A stretch of DNA of 64,000 bases from Variovorax sp. DXTD-1 (GTDB lineage Bacteria; Pseudomonadota; Gammaproteobacteria; Burkholderiales; Burkholderiaceae_C): NCBI RefSeq assembly GCF_003984625.1, contig NZ_RWKH01000008.1:142011-206010 (forward strand), given 5' to 3'. The notes below the pieces were generated by a model. That model searched no databases and was not told where the DNA came from. It was given only the letters and a program-made list of their open reading frames with translations. The position numbers and the translations under genes were made by a program. Shown in pieces: positions 12,142-22,663 of this stretch. How positions within the stretch are numbered: position 1 is the first letter of the stretch; each line of letters begins with the position of its first letter.

Positions 12142-12387
12142 GTGAGCAATAAAGGGCAACTTCTACAAGACCCGTTTCTGAACACCCTGCGTCGCGAGCA
12201 TGTGCCGGTCTCCATTTATTTGGTGAACGGTATCAAGCTGCAGGGCCAGATCGAGTCTTTCGACCAGTACGTCGTGTTGCTTCGCAACACGGTGACACAA
12301 ATGGTCTACAAGCACGCCATTTCCACTATCGTGCCGGGTCGTGCCGTCAACTTCTCGGCTGCCGAGAACGACGACGCCGCAGCCTGA
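12142..12387 (+). CDS. hfq: RNA chaperone Hfq
   Basis: Hfq is the hexameric Sm-like chaperone that pairs small RNAs with mRNAs. The protein begins [19 protein letters not shown] if read from a GTG at 12142. Upstream in-frame codons, including an ATG at 12094, do not belong to the family, and CGGAG lies a few bases before the GTG. Sm1 ([19 protein letters not shown]) and Sm2 ([12 protein letters not shown]) motifs are intact in 81 residues. A strong terminator follows immediately, so hfq may be largely monocistronic despite the adjacent hflX. The 160 bp upstream are AT-richer than surrounding DNA and probably hold the promoter. Confidence 0.97.
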   Translation: MSNKGQLLQDPFLNTLRREHVPVSIYLVNGIKLQGQIESFDQYVVLLRNTVTQMVYKHAISTIVPGRAVNFSAAENDDAAA

Positions 12388-12396
12388 TCGCGCGGA

Positions 12397-12427
12397 GCGC
12401 GGCGGTATCCACCGCCGCGCTTTTTCC
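12397..12427 (+). terminator. Rho-independent terminator after hfq
   Basis: A perfect 10-bp GC-rich stem (12397-12406 with 12411-12420) closes a 4-base loop and is followed directly by TTTTT. It begins 9 bp after the hfq stop and ends about 15 bp before the hflX TTG. It would terminate or attenuate transcription from hfq into hflX. Confidence 0.88.
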
Positions 12428-12441
12428 ATATTTGATCCCGC

Positions 12442-13611
12442 TTGTCTGAACTGAACTCCCGCCAGGAAGGCGCCGCCGTTCTCGTCGGCGTCGATTTCGG
12501 GCTGCCCCATTTCGACAGCGAACTCGAGGAACTCGGCCTGCTTGCGCAGACCGCGGGCCTGGAACCTGTCGCCCGACTCATCTGCAAGCGCAAGGCGCCC
12601 GACGCAGCGCTCTTCGTCGGAAGCGGCAAAGCCGATGAAATCAAGGAACTGGCTGCGATGCACCAGGCCAGCGAGGTCATCTTCGACCAGTCGCTGAGCC
12701 CCGCGCAGCAGCGCAATCTCGAGCGTCAGCTCGATGTGGCGGTGTACGACCGCACCTTCCTCATTCTCGAAATCTTCGCGCAGCGCGCCCGCTCCCATGA
12801 AGGCAAGCTGCAGGTCGAATTGGCGCGGCTGCAATATCTCAGCACGCGTCTGGTTCGCCGCTGGTCCCACCTGGAGCGCCAGACGGGCGGTGCGGGTGTG
12901 CGCGGCGGTCCCGGCGAAAAGCAGATCGAACTCGACCGCCGGATGATCAGCGAGTCGATCAAGCGCACGCGCGAACGCCTGGCCAAGGTGCAGAAGCAGC
13001 GCGGAACGCAGCGCCGCCAGCGCGAGCGCCGCGAGACCTTCAACATCTCGCTCGTCGGCTACACCAATGCAGGCAAGTCTTCGCTGTTCAACGCGCTGGT
13101 GAAGACCCGCGCGTATGCGGCCGACCAGCTTTTTGCAACGCTCGACACCACCACGCGCAACCTGTACCTGGGCGACGCCCGTCGGCAGGTTTCCATTTCG
13201 GACACCGTCGGCTTCATTCGCGACCTGCCTCACGGCCTGGTCGACGCGTTCAAGGCCACTTTGCAAGAGGCGGTCGATGCCGACTTGCTGCTGCATGTGG
13301 TGGATGCCTCCAACCCGCATTTCCCCGAGCAGATGGCCGAGGTTCAATCGGTTCTTCGCGACATCGGGGCCGATGCCGTTCCGCAGCTTCTGGTGTTCAA
13401 CAAGCTCGATGCTCTTGAAACCGCGCAACATCCGCTGCATCTGCAGGACGAGATGGAAATCGACGGCGTGCAGGTTCCGCGTATCTTCCTGAGCGCGCGA
13501 AGCGGCGAGGGCGTTCCCCTGCTGCGGGCCGAGCTGGCCCGCCGGTCGGGTTCCGTGGGCGATACGATGACCCCAGAGGCCGACACTGAATTGCACGATA
13601 CCGCCAATTGA
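12442..13611 (+). CDS. hflX: Ribosome-rescue GTPase HflX
   Basis: HflX is a GTPase that splits stalled or hibernating 70S ribosomes, especially after heat stress. The 389-residue protein has the HflX N-terminal domain with the glycine-rich GGAGVRGGPGEKQ linker. The G domain follows, with P-loop GYTNAGKSS, switch II DTVGFIRDLP and NKLD. The start is TTG at 12442; the alignment begins almost at once (AVLVGVDFGLPH), and no in-frame ATG exists near it. It sits just after the hfq terminator and 38 bp before hflK, the hfq-hflX-hflK-hflC order of E. coli and Burkholderiales. Confidence 0.96.
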   Translation: MSELNSRQEGAAVLVGVDFGLPHFDSELEELGLLAQTAGLEPVARLICKRKAPDAALFVGSGKADEIKELAAMHQASEVIFDQSLSPAQQRNLERQLDVAVYDRTFLILEIFAQRARSHEGKLQVELARLQYLSTRLVRRWSHLERQTGGAGVRGGPGEKQIELDRRMISESIKRTRERLAKVQKQRGTQRRQRERRETFNISLVGYTNAGKSSLFNALVKTRAYAADQLFATLDTTTRNLYLGDARRQVSISDTVGFIRDLPHGLVDAFKATLQEAVDADLLLHVVDASNPHFPEQMAEVQSVLRDIGADAVPQLLVFNKLDALETAQHPLHLQDEMEIDGVQVPRIFLSARSGEGVPLLRAELARRSGSVGDTMTPEADTELHDTAN

Positions 13612-13649
13612 TTGGGCACAATCCCGCCACTGACAAGAGAACGAAGCGA

Positions 13650-15050
13650 ATGAATGCAAAGCCAGCGTGGAGAGGGTTTCTGGGCATGTTCAACCTGAAC
13701 GATGGCCGGTGGGGGCGTGGCGATGAGCCCGCATCCAACGGCGACCGCCCGACCGGCAACCGACCTCCCGACGCAGACCCACCGGGCGCCCCGACGCCCC
13801 CGCCTTCGGGCAACAGCAACCAGAACAACGGCAACCGCCCTCGCGGGCAGGGCCCCAACCAGGGGCCGCCGGATCTGGACGAACTCTGGCGCGACCTCAA
13901 TCGCAAGCTCGGCGGCTTCTTCGGCGGCAAGGGCGGCGGTAACCGCCCGAGCGGCAACGATGGCGGCGGCAACGGCTACAGGCCCGACATGAAGAATGCG
14001 GGCTTCGGCATCGGCCTCGTGGCCATCGTGGCCGTTCTCATCTGGCTGGGTACCGGCTTCTTCATCGTGAACGAAGGCCAACAGGCCGTGGTCACCCAGT
14101 TCGGCCGCTACAAGGCGACGGTGGGCGCGGGCTTCAATTGGCGCCTGCCGTACCCGATCCAGCGCCACGAAGTGGTCGTGGTCACGCAGATCCGTTCCAC
14201 CGACGTGGGCCGCGACGCCATCGTGCGCACGACCGGCCTGCGCGAATCGGCCATGCTGACCGAAGACGAGAACATCGTCGAAATCAAGTTTGCCGTGCAG
14301 TACCGCCTGAGCGACGCGCGCGCCTACCTGTACGAAAGCAAGTCGCCCACCGAAACCGTGGTGCAGGTGGCCGAAACCGCCGTGCGCGAGGTGGTCGGCA
14401 AGATGAAGATGGATGCGGCCCTGGCCGAAGAGCGCGACCAGATCGCGCCTCGCGTGCGTACGCTGATGCAGACCATCCTCGACCGCTACAAGGTCGGTGT
14501 CGAGGTGGTCAACATCAACTTGCAGCAGGGCGGCGTGCGACCGCCGGAGCAGGTGCAAGCCGCGTTCGACGACGTGCTCAAGGCCGGACAGGAACGCGAG
14601 CGCGCCAAGAACGAAGCCCAGGCCTATGCCAACGACGTGGTGCCGCGTGCAACGGGTACCGCCTCGCGCCTGAAGGAAGAGTCCGAGGCGTACAAGGCAC
14701 GCATCGTCGCGCAAGCGCAGGGTGATGCCGGCCGCTTCGCCGCCGTGCTGGCCGAGTACCAGAAGGCGCCGCAGGTCACGCGCGACCGCATGTACACCGA
14801 TGCCATGCAGCAGATCTACGCCAGCACCACCAAGGTGCTGGTCGATACCAAGCAAGGCTCCAACCTGCTGTACCTGCCGCTCGACAAGCTCATGCAGGCG
14901 AGCGGCAACAACCAGGCAACGCCCGTCGATGCAGCCAGCCCCAGCGTGGCCGGCACTGCGCCCGCCCAGTCCTCGGTGATTCCCGTGGCCCCCGCCGCCG
15001 GCGACAACCGCGCCCGCGACGGCCGTTCGCGCGACCGCGACGTGCGTTGA
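13650..15050 (+). CDS. hflK: FtsH protease modulator HflK
   Basis: HflK, with HflC, forms the SPFH-domain cage around the membrane AAA protease FtsH. The 466-residue product has a long Gly/Asn/Pro-rich cytoplasmic leader (about residues 15-110). One transmembrane segment lies near 120-140 (GLVAIVAVLIWLGTGFFIV). The band-7/SPFH domain follows (NEGQQAVVTQFGRYKATV), then a coiled region (ERERAKNEAQAYAND). I prefer the ATG at 13650 over a TTG at 13608, because the upstream stretch overlaps the hflX end and is not family-like. HflC follows after 16 bp. The Gly/Asn-rich leader is unusually long but typical of this bacterial group. Confidence 0.95.
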   Translation: MNAKPAWRGFLGMFNLNDGRWGRGDEPASNGDRPTGNRPPDADPPGAPTPPPSGNSNQNNGNRPRGQGPNQGPPDLDELWRDLNRKLGGFFGGKGGGNRPSGNDGGGNGYRPDMKNAGFGIGLVAIVAVLIWLGTGFFIVNEGQQAVVTQFGRYKATVGAGFNWRLPYPIQRHEVVVVTQIRSTDVGRDAIVRTTGLRESAMLTEDENIVEIKFAVQYRLSDARAYLYESKSPTETVVQVAETAVREVVGKMKMDAALAEERDQIAPRVRTLMQTILDRYKVGVEVVNINLQQGGVRPPEQVQAAFDDVLKAGQERERAKNEAQAYANDVVPRATGTASRLKEESEAYKARIVAQAQGDAGRFAAVLAEYQKAPQVTRDRMYTDAMQQIYASTTKVLVDTKQGSNLLYLPLDKLMQASGNNQATPVDAASPSVAGTAPAQSSVIPVAPAAGDNRARDGRSRDRDVR

Positions 15051-15066
15051 AAAGGCTAAGAAGAAC

Positions 15067-15969
15067 ATGAACAGAATCGGATTCATCGCCTCGTCGATCC
15101 TCGTGCTGCTGGTGCTGCTGAGCTCGACCCTCTTCGTGGTCGACCAGCGCCAGTTCGGCGTGGTGTACGCCCTGGGGCAGATCAAGCAGGTCATTACCGA
15201 GCCGGGCCTGCATTTCAAGCTGCCGCCGCCGCTGCAGAATGTCTCGTACATCGACAAGCGCCTGCTCACGCTTTCCAGCCTCGACACCGAGCCCATGCTC
15301 ACGGCCGAGAAGCAGCGCGTGGTGATCGACTGGTATGTGCGCTGGCGCATCACCGATCCGCAGGCCTACATCCGCAACGTCGGCCTCGACGAGAGCGCGG
15401 GCGCCACGCAGCTCAATCGCGTGGTTCGCAACGCCTTCCAGGAAAACATCAACAAGCGCACCGTGCGTGACCTGATCTCCGTGCGCCGCGAAGCCCTCAT
15501 GGCCGACGTGCAGCGCGAAGTGCTGGCCGTGGTGAAGGGCGCCAAGCCCTGGGGCGTGGACGTGATCGACGTGCGCATCACGCGTGTCGACTACGTGGAA
15601 GCGATCACAGAATCGGTCTACCGCCGCATGGAGGCCGAGCGCAAGCGCGTTGCCAACGAGCTGCGTTCGACCGGTTTTGCCGAAGGCGAAAAGATCCGCG
15701 CCGACGCCGACCGCCAGCGCGAAGTGATCGTGGCCAACGCCTATCGCGACGCCCAGAAGATCAAGGGCGAGGGCGATGCCCAGGCTGCCGCCGCCTACAG
15801 CGAGGCCTTTGGCCGCGATGCGCAATTCGCGCAGTTCTACCGCAGCCTCGAAGCCTACAAGCAGAGCTTCAACAAGAAGAGCGACGTGATGGTGCTCGAC
15901 CCGTCGTCCGACTTCTTCCGCGCCATGCAGAGCGCCGGCACGCCAGCAGGCAACGCGCCGCGCCGCTGA
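15067..15969 (+). CDS. hflC: FtsH protease modulator HflC
   Basis: HflC is the second SPFH subunit of the HflKC complex that regulates FtsH. The 300-residue protein has an N-terminal membrane anchor (FIASSILVLLVLLSSTLFVV), the SPFH domain (QRQFGVVYALGQIKQVI) and an Arg/Glu-rich helical region (YRRMEAERKRVANELRS). It is encoded 16 bp downstream of hflK with the same codon character. Length and order fit E. coli HflC. A DUF2065 membrane protein follows within 20 bp, again the usual arrangement. Confidence 0.96.
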   Translation: MNRIGFIASSILVLLVLLSSTLFVVDQRQFGVVYALGQIKQVITEPGLHFKLPPPLQNVSYIDKRLLTLSSLDTEPMLTAEKQRVVIDWYVRWRITDPQAYIRNVGLDESAGATQLNRVVRNAFQENINKRTVRDLISVRREALMADVQREVLAVVKGAKPWGVDVIDVRITRVDYVEAITESVYRRMEAERKRVANELRSTGFAEGEKIRADADRQREVIVANAYRDAQKIKGEGDAQAAAAYSEAFGRDAQFAQFYRSLEAYKQSFNKKSDVMVLDPSSDFFRAMQSAGTPAGNAPRR

Positions 15970-15988
15970 TCCGGCGGCCGGCTTCGTC

Positions 15989-16177
15989 GTGAGCGCCGAG
16001 ATCTTCTGGAGCGCGCTGGCGCTCGTACTGGTGATCGAAGGCATCCTGCCTTTCGTCTCGCCGGGCGGGTGGCGGCGCGGCTTCGGCCAGCTGATGCAGC
16101 TGCGCGACGGACAGCTGCGTTTCTTCGGACTTTGCAGCATCTTGCTGGGTTTGCTCCTCCTTTGGGTTTTGGGGTAG
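15989..16177 (+). CDS. DUF2065 small membrane protein
   Basis: This 62-residue protein has two hydrophobic segments (SALALVLVIEGILPFVSP and FFGLCSILLGLLLLWVLG) separated by a short basic loop. It matches the DUF2065 family (YjeT in E. coli), always found after hflC. It starts at GTG 15989; the N-terminal MSAEIFWSALALV is typical. Function is unknown. It lies 20 bp after hflC and 45 bp before hisZ and probably shares the hflKC transcript. Confidence 0.88.
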   Translation: MSAEIFWSALALVLVIEGILPFVSPGGWRRGFGQLMQLRDGQLRFFGLCSILLGLLLLWVLG

Positions 16178-16221
16178 CTCGGTCCCGGTAGAATCCCGGT
16201 TTAACCACGCCCCCGATCCCC

Positions 16222-17382
16222 ATGTCCGCCTGGGTCCTCCCGGATCACATTGCCGATGTGCTGCCTTCCGAGGCGCGCCACATCGAAGAACTTCGACGCC
16301 AGCTGCTCGATACCGCCCGTGGCTATGGCTACGAGCTGGTGATGCCGCCGCTGCTCGAGCACCTCGAGTCGTTGCTGTCGGGCACCGGCGAGGCGCTCGA
16401 CCTCCAAACCTTCAAGCTCGTCGACCAGCTCTCCGGCCGCAGCATGGGCTTGCGCGCCGACACCACCCCCCAGGTGGCGCGCATCGACGCCCACTTGCTG
16501 AACCGCGAAGGCGTGGCCCGCCTGTGCTACTGCGGCCCGGTGCTGCACACCCGCCCCGATCGGCCGCACGCCACGCGCGAGCCGCTGCAGTTCGGCGCCG
16601 AAATCTACGGCCATGCCGGGCTCGAAGCCGACACCGAAACCCTGCTGCTGGCACTCGACTGCCTTCAGGCGGCCGGCATCGGCAATGGCCTGATCGTCGA
16701 CCTGGCGGACGCACGCATCGTGCGGGCGCTGTTTGCCGGCGTGCCGGTCGATGCCTCGGTGCTGGCGCGCGTGCACGCGGCGCTGGTGGCCAAGGATGCA
16801 AGCGAGTTGCATGCGCTCACGCGCAACTTCCCGGCGCCATCTCGCGACGGCTTGCGCGCCCTGGTCCAGCTGTACGGCGATGCCTCGGTGCTCGACGAGG
16901 CTGCCAAGGCCCTCAAGGGCACCCCCGCCGTGAGCGCGGCGCTCGCCGGGCTGAAGCAGCTTGCCGACAGCCTGCAGGGCGATTCGGGGCGGCAGATCAG
17001 CTTCGACCTGGCCGACCTGCGCGGCTATGCCTACTACAGCGGCATGCGCTTCGGCATCTATGTGCCGGGCGCGGCCGATGCGCTGGTGCGCGGCGGCCGC
17101 TACGACGAAGTCGGTGCCGTGTTCGGCCGCAACCGCCCCGCAGTCGGCTTCAGCCTCGACGTGCGCGAACTGGTCGGCGTGCTGCCGGCCCGGCCGCTGC
17201 GCGCCGCCATCCGCGCGCCCTGGAGCGATGCGGCCGGCCTGCGCCAGGCCATTGCCGGGCTGCGCAAGGCCGGCGAGACCGTGGTCTGCGTGCTGCCCGG
17301 CCACGGCAGCGAAATCGATGAATTCCATTGCGACCGCGAGCTCGTCGAGCAAGCAGGGCAGTGGCAAGTCCGAGCCATCTGA
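16222..17382 (+). CDS. hisZ: ATP phosphoribosyltransferase regulatory subunit HisZ
   Basis: HisZ is a HisRS-like protein without charging activity that activates the short form of HisG, the first enzyme of histidine synthesis. The 386-residue protein shows class II synthetase motifs ([48 protein letters not shown]) but has no C-terminal anticodon domain, which separates it from HisS at 7422. It sits between the hflKC/DUF2065 cluster and purA (23 bp), a conserved location in Burkholderiales. The hisG gene itself is not in the window. Confidence 0.95.
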   Translation: MSAWVLPDHIADVLPSEARHIEELRRQLLDTARGYGYELVMPPLLEHLESLLSGTGEALDLQTFKLVDQLSGRSMGLRADTTPQVARIDAHLLNREGVARLCYCGPVLHTRPDRPHATREPLQFGAEIYGHAGLEADTETLLLALDCLQAAGIGNGLIVDLADARIVRALFAGVPVDASVLARVHAALVAKDASELHALTRNFPAPSRDGLRALVQLYGDASVLDEAAKALKGTPAVSAALAGLKQLADSLQGDSGRQISFDLADLRGYAYYSGMRFGIYVPGAADALVRGGRYDEVGAVFGRNRPAVGFSLDVRELVGVLPARPLRAAIRAPWSDAAGLRQAIAGLRKAGETVVCVLPGHGSEIDEFHCDRELVEQAGQWQVRAI

Positions 17383-17390
17383 ATTTTTGA

Positions 17391-18737
<1,347 letters not shown>

Positions 18738-18755
18738 ACAGGAACGAACCAGACC

Positions 18756-19280
18756 ATGTTGACCGAAGACGGCAAACATCTCTACGTCAGCTACGACGAG
18801 TACCACAACCTGATCGAGAAGCTAGCGATCAAGGTGCACCAGTCGGGCTGGGAGTTCGACACCATTCTTTGCCTCGCGCGCGGCGGCATGCGCCCCGGCG
18901 ACGTGCTCTCGCGCATCTTCAGCAAGCCGCTCGCCATCATGTCGACCAGCTCATATCGCGCCGACGCCGGCACGGTACAGGGCCACCTCGACATTGCCCG
19001 CTACATCACCACGCCCAAGGGCGAGATCGCAGGCAGGGTGCTGCTGGTCGACGATCTCGCCGATTCGGGCCACACGCTGCACGCGGTGATGGACATGCTG
19101 CGCAACAACTACGCACCGATTACCGAACTGCGCAGCGCCGTGCTCTGGACCAAGGCGCTGTCGACCTTCACGCCTGACTACTCGGTCGAGTACCTTGCAA
19201 CCAACCCGTGGATCCACCAGCCCTTCGAAGGCTACGACTCGCTCGGGCCTGAAAAGCTGCTCGAGAAGTGGTCGGTCTGA
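18756..19280 (+). CDS. Phosphoribosyltransferase (purine salvage type)
   Basis: This 174-residue type I phosphoribosyltransferase has the PRPP-binding loop VLLVDDLADSGHTLHAV (about residues 95-112) and an upstream CLARGGMRPGDVLSRIF segment like that of hypoxanthine/xanthine phosphoribosyltransferases. It probably turns a purine base and PRPP into a nucleotide. Adjacency to purA (18 bp) supports purine salvage. The exact base is not readable from sequence, so I give no symbol. It ends the long co-directional core block; about 180 bp without genes follow. Confidence 0.9.
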   Translation: MLTEDGKHLYVSYDEYHNLIEKLAIKVHQSGWEFDTILCLARGGMRPGDVLSRIFSKPLAIMSTSSYRADAGTVQGHLDIARYITTPKGEIAGRVLLVDDLADSGHTLHAVMDMLRNNYAPITELRSAVLWTKALSTFTPDYSVEYLATNPWIHQPFEGYDSLGPEKLLEKWSV

Positions 19281-19458
19281 CCTGATCTCGCCCCGGACGG
19301 CGACTCATCAACAGCCCGGGCGCGCGCGCATGTAGGCGCACTGCGCGTGTGCGTCGCCATGGCTTGCAGTACCCGATGCAGCGATGTAGAACGATAGCGT
19401 TAAGGCTTGAAGTTCACAGGCAGTTTCGGGGCAGTCAGCGGCTCCAAAGGAGTCAGGC

Positions 19459-19992
19459 ATGTTGGCAGCGGAATGCGCGTGGGCCATCTTGCGCGCCGAG
19501 CACGTTCGCACCCGGGAATTGCTGGATTGCCTCCGCGAGGCGATGAAGGCAGGGGGCGAGGCGAGCGTTCGGCAACGCGCAACGTCCGCCATCGAGATCA
19601 TCGAGCGGCTTCGGGCCTTCGAAGAAAACACGCATCGCCCCAAAGGCGTTGTGATGCTGAACATGTTGCGCGGCAGGTCGCGCGAAGCCGACGAGCTCCT
19701 TGAGCAGCTCGATGCCGAGAGCGAGTGCTGCAATGGCCTCATCTCGCAGGCGAAGCTGCTGCTCGAGCGGGCCCGGTCCGGCGACCCGGATGCGGCCGGA
19801 CAGGCCGGGGCCCTGTTACGGCAGCACCGGCAGTTCATGTCCACGCATCTGGACAAGGAAGACACGCTCCTGCATTCGCAAACCGCGCTGCTGCTCACGG
19901 CCGAGGAGTGGGCGACCGTGGTCTCGTCCATCTCGAAGGAGGTGGGCGCAGCGAGAAAGCGCAAGTATCGGCGCTTACCGGTGCGCGGGTAA
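19459..19992 (+). CDS. Hemerythrin-like (HHE) cation-binding protein
   Basis: This 177-residue, mostly helical protein has histidine/acidic pairs spaced as in hemerythrin HHE domains: AEHVRTRELL near residue 14, FEENTHRPKG near 55, and LRQHRQFMSTHLDKEDTLL near 125. Such proteins bind a di-iron centre and sense or buffer oxygen, NO or iron. A good ribosome site (AAAGGAG) precedes the ATG at 19459. It is a single-gene unit between the purine genes and an oppositely oriented VOC gene. The family call is moderately secure; the ligand and role are not established from sequence. Confidence 0.75.
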   Translation: MLAAECAWAILRAEHVRTRELLDCLREAMKAGGEASVRQRATSAIEIIERLRAFEENTHRPKGVVMLNMLRGRSREADELLEQLDAESECCNGLISQAKLLLERARSGDPDAAGQAGALLRQHRQFMSTHLDKEDTLLHSQTALLLTAEEWATVVSSISKEVGAARKRKYRRLPVRG

Positions 19993-20018
19993 GCCGCGAG
20001 GAGGCCCGCGACCGGTGC

Positions 20019-20471
20019 CTACTCGCCGCCGGAGTCGAACATCGCGGTATAGCGCCGCTGCATCTCTTCGGGCGTCAGCTTCTCGATGCTGTGGCCCACG
20101 TTCCAGCGATGCCCGAACGGATCGCGGAACACGCCCGATCGCTCGCCGTAGAACTGGTCCTGCGGCGCCATGTCGAGGGTGGCGCCGGCCGCCACGGCGC
20201 GCGCCACCACGGCATCGGCGTCGTCCACGTGCAGATGCAGCGTGACCGCGGTGCCCCCGAGCGTCCTGGCGCTGTGGATGTTGTATTCGGCGAACTCGTC
20301 TGAAAGCATCAGGATCGCGCCGTTGTGGAAGTCGAGTTCCGCATGCCCGATGCGGCCGCTCGGCTCGGTCAGCCGGAAGATTTCCTTGACCTCGAAGACC
20401 TTGCAGTAGAAGTCGATGGCGGCGCCCGCGTTGTCGACGCAGAGATACGGGAACAGTTCATGGATGGCCAT
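20019..20471 (-). CDS. VOC-family (glyoxalase/PhnB-like) protein
   Basis: This 150-residue protein resembles PhnB/glyoxalase-bleomycin-resistance proteins: a beta-alpha-beta-beta-beta repeat with FPYLCVDNAGAAIDFYCKVF at the start and GVFRDPFGHRWNVGHSIE near the end. It ends in the family's LTPEEMQRRY motif. It is probably a small cytoplasmic metal-binding enzyme of unknown substrate. It lies downstream of the AraC regulator on the same strand (64 bp), so the regulator may control it. It faces the HHE gene tail to tail. Confidence 0.88.
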   Translation of the reverse strand: MAIHELFPYLCVDNAGAAIDFYCKVFEVKEIFRLTEPSGRIGHAELDFHNGAILMLSDEFAEYNIHSARTLGGTAVTLHLHVDDADAVVARAVAAGATLDMAPQDQFYGERSGVFRDPFGHRWNVGHSIEKLTPEEMQRRYTAMFDSGGE

Positions 20472-20534
20472 GGTGGTTGCCTTTCGAGAGGGGGAACGCA
20501 GTTGTCGTGGCGCCGATTCTGGGCCGCCGCACCG

Positions 20535-21401
20535 CTAGCGTCTTGAACGAATTTGACCTGTTGTCGTGCCCGCCGGAACATGCCGCGGCGACGCGGCCCC
20601 CGCCCGCCGCCACGCCTGCGGCGACATGCCCGCCAGCGCTGAGAATTCGCGGCTCAGGTGCGCCTGGTCGCTGTAGCCGGCGGTGAGTGCAATCTCGGCC
20701 CAGCTTTGCGAGGGGTCGCCCGCCAGCGTCAGCGCACGATTGAAACGCATCACGCGTGCGTATTCCTTGGGGCTGAGGCCGATGGCGCCGCGAAAGAGCG
20801 CGATGAAGCGGCGGTGGCTGTACCCGCTGCGAGTTACCAGTCCCTCGATCGAAGGGCTCCCACAGGCCAGCGGTCCGAGAGTTGCAGCGATGGCCGAGTG
20901 CAGGCCCCGCAAGCCGGTGCCGAGCGACTCGATAGCACGCTGCGCGAGCAAGGCTTCGAAGACTGCCAGCTGTCTGTCGAGGTCGCCCGCGGCATGAACC
21001 TGCGCGAGCGCGGCATCGGTCTGCCGTGCGCCCCACAACGCATCGAGCGGCGTGTGCTGGCTGGCCAATGCGTCTTCCGGCGCGCCGAGCAAGGCTCGGG
21101 CTGCGCCGGGCTGAAGCTGCGCGCCGACGGAGCGCGTGGCCACCGACACGTCGCGCATGTACGAGGCGGCGCGTGCGCCACCGACGATGGCGTAACCGCA
21201 GGTCTGGCCGCGCGTGTCGTCGGCGCTACCGAATAGCTTCAGCGGCGGACCCGACAGGCGGAACACCACGTGCATGCCGCCCGTAGGCAGCACGTGTTCG
21301 CGCGCGCCCAGCCGTTCGGTCGGCACGCCTTCAGGCGCAGAGGCCCACAGCAGCTTCACGAAGGGCTGCAGATGGGGAGGAGGGGGCCGCGTCAGCTGCA
21401 T
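20535..21401 (-). CDS. AraC-family transcriptional regulator
   Basis: The 288-residue protein has an N-terminal sensor domain (begins PPPPHLQPFVKLLWASAP). Its C-terminal AraC/XylS double helix-turn-helix domain runs about residues 170-275, with SGYSHRRFIALFRGAIGL and AGYSDQAHLSREFSALAGM. It probably regulates the VOC gene 64 bp downstream or the divergently transcribed PLP-lyase gene that starts 53 bp away. The effector is unknown. The last about 15 residues are a basic tail beyond the usual domain end. Confidence 0.92.
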   Translation of the reverse strand: MQLTRPPPPHLQPFVKLLWASAPEGVPTERLGAREHVLPTGGMHVVFRLSGPPLKLFGSADDTRGQTCGYAIVGGARAASYMRDVSVATRSVGAQLQPGAARALLGAPEDALASQHTPLDALWGARQTDAALAQVHAAGDLDRQLAVFEALLAQRAIESLGTGLRGLHSAIAATLGPLACGSPSIEGLVTRSGYSHRRFIALFRGAIGLSPKEYARVMRFNRALTLAGDPSQSWAEIALTAGYSDQAHLSREFSALAGMSPQAWRRAGAASPRHVPAGTTTGQIRSRR

Positions 21402-21453
21402 CAGCGCATTGTGAGCGGAAGCCGCGGCAGCCCGGTCGCGCTAGCATTCACCC

Positions 21454-22647
21454 ATGAGCAAGCCCTCCACGACCCTGATTCACCATCCCTACAAGCCGCC
21501 CGCCAACTTCGCCGCGCCGCAGCCGGGCATCTACAAGGCCTCGACCGTGTTCTTCGCCGACGTGGCCGCCATGCGCGCACGCGACTGGAAGACCAAGGCC
21601 GGCTACACCTATGGCCTGCACGGCACGCCGACCACCTTCACGCTGGAGGAACGCCTCGCCACGCTCGAAGGCGGCACCGGATGCCTGCTGGTGCCGAGCG
21701 GGCTTGCCGCCATCTCGCTGGTCGCCTTCGCTTTCCTGAAGAGCGGCGACGAGGTGCTGATTCCCGATAACGCCTACGGCCCCAACAAGGCGCTGGCCAC
21801 CGGAGAGCTGGCCAATTTCGGTATCACGCACCGCATGTACGACGCGATGAACCCGGCCGACCTGCAGGCCAAGCTCTCGGACCGTACGCGGCTCGTGTGG
21901 GTCGAGGCGGCGGGCTCGGTGACGATGGAGTTTCCCGACCTGCCGGCGCTGGTGGACGTCTGCCGCGCCCGCGGCGTGGTCACGGCGCTGGACAACACCT
22001 GGGGCGCGGGCCTGGCCTTCGCTCCCTTCGATTTCAACAGCAGCGGGCAGGGCGTGGACATCTCGGTGCATGCGCTCACCAAATACCCGAGCGGCGGCGG
22101 CGACGTGCTGATGGGCAGCGTCATCACCCGCGACGAGCGGCTGCACCGCGCGCTCAAGCTCACCCACATGCGGATGGGCTTCGGCGTGGGCGTGGGCGAT
22201 GTGGAGACGCTGTTGCGCTCGCTGCCCAGCATCGGGCTGCGCTATGCCGCCCATGACCGCACCGCGCGCGAACTGGCACGCTGGCTCAGCGGCCGCGAAG
22301 AGATTGCCCAGGTGCTCCATCCGGCGCTGGAAGAATCGCCGGGCCATGAAAACTGGCGCGCCCTTTGCGGCGAAACCGACCTGGCCGCGGGCCTGTTCTC
22401 AGTCGTGTTCGACGCGAGCTACAGCACCGAACAGGTCGACCGCTTCTGCGACAGCCTGAACCTGTTCCGTCTCGGCTACTCATGGGGCGGCCCGGTCAGC
22501 CTGGTGGTGCCCTACGACATCGGCCTGATGCGCGATGCCAACGTGGCGCCCTGGCCGCACAAGGGCACGCTCGTGCGCTTCTCGATCGGCCTGGAGGACG
22601 TGGAAGACCTGCGCGCGGACCTGCAGCAGGCGCTGCTGCAGATGTAG
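21454..22647 (+). CDS. Cys/Met-metabolism PLP enzyme (cystathionine beta-lyase type)
   Basis: This 397-residue fold-type I PLP enzyme belongs to the Cys/Met metabolism family. The cofactor lysine is Lys210 in SVHALTKYPSGGGDVLMGS, and substrate-site features such as YGLHGTPTT and LVPSGLAAISLV are present. The nearest annotated group is cystathionine beta-lyase, which makes homocysteine from cystathionine; related gamma-lyases cannot be excluded. It is divergent from the AraC regulator with 53 bp between starts. A frameshifted membrane-protein gene follows after 16 bp. Confidence 0.88.
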   Translation: MSKPSTTLIHHPYKPPANFAAPQPGIYKASTVFFADVAAMRARDWKTKAGYTYGLHGTPTTFTLEERLATLEGGTGCLLVPSGLAAISLVAFAFLKSGDEVLIPDNAYGPNKALATGELANFGITHRMYDAMNPADLQAKLSDRTRLVWVEAAGSVTMEFPDLPALVDVCRARGVVTALDNTWGAGLAFAPFDFNSSGQGVDISVHALTKYPSGGGDVLMGSVITRDERLHRALKLTHMRMGFGVGVGDVETLLRSLPSIGLRYAAHDRTARELARWLSGREEIAQVLHPALEESPGHENWRALCGETDLAAGLFSVVFDASYSTEQVDRFCDSLNLFRLGYSWGGPVSLVVPYDIGLMRDANVAPWPHKGTLVRFSIGLEDVEDLRADLQQALLQM

Positions 22648-22663
22648 GCCTTGCCCACGCCCC

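Noticed and set aside
16222..17382. Second histidyl-tRNA synthetase
   Set aside because: It lacks the anticodon-binding domain and sits in the conserved hisZ position, so it is the regulatory paralogue.
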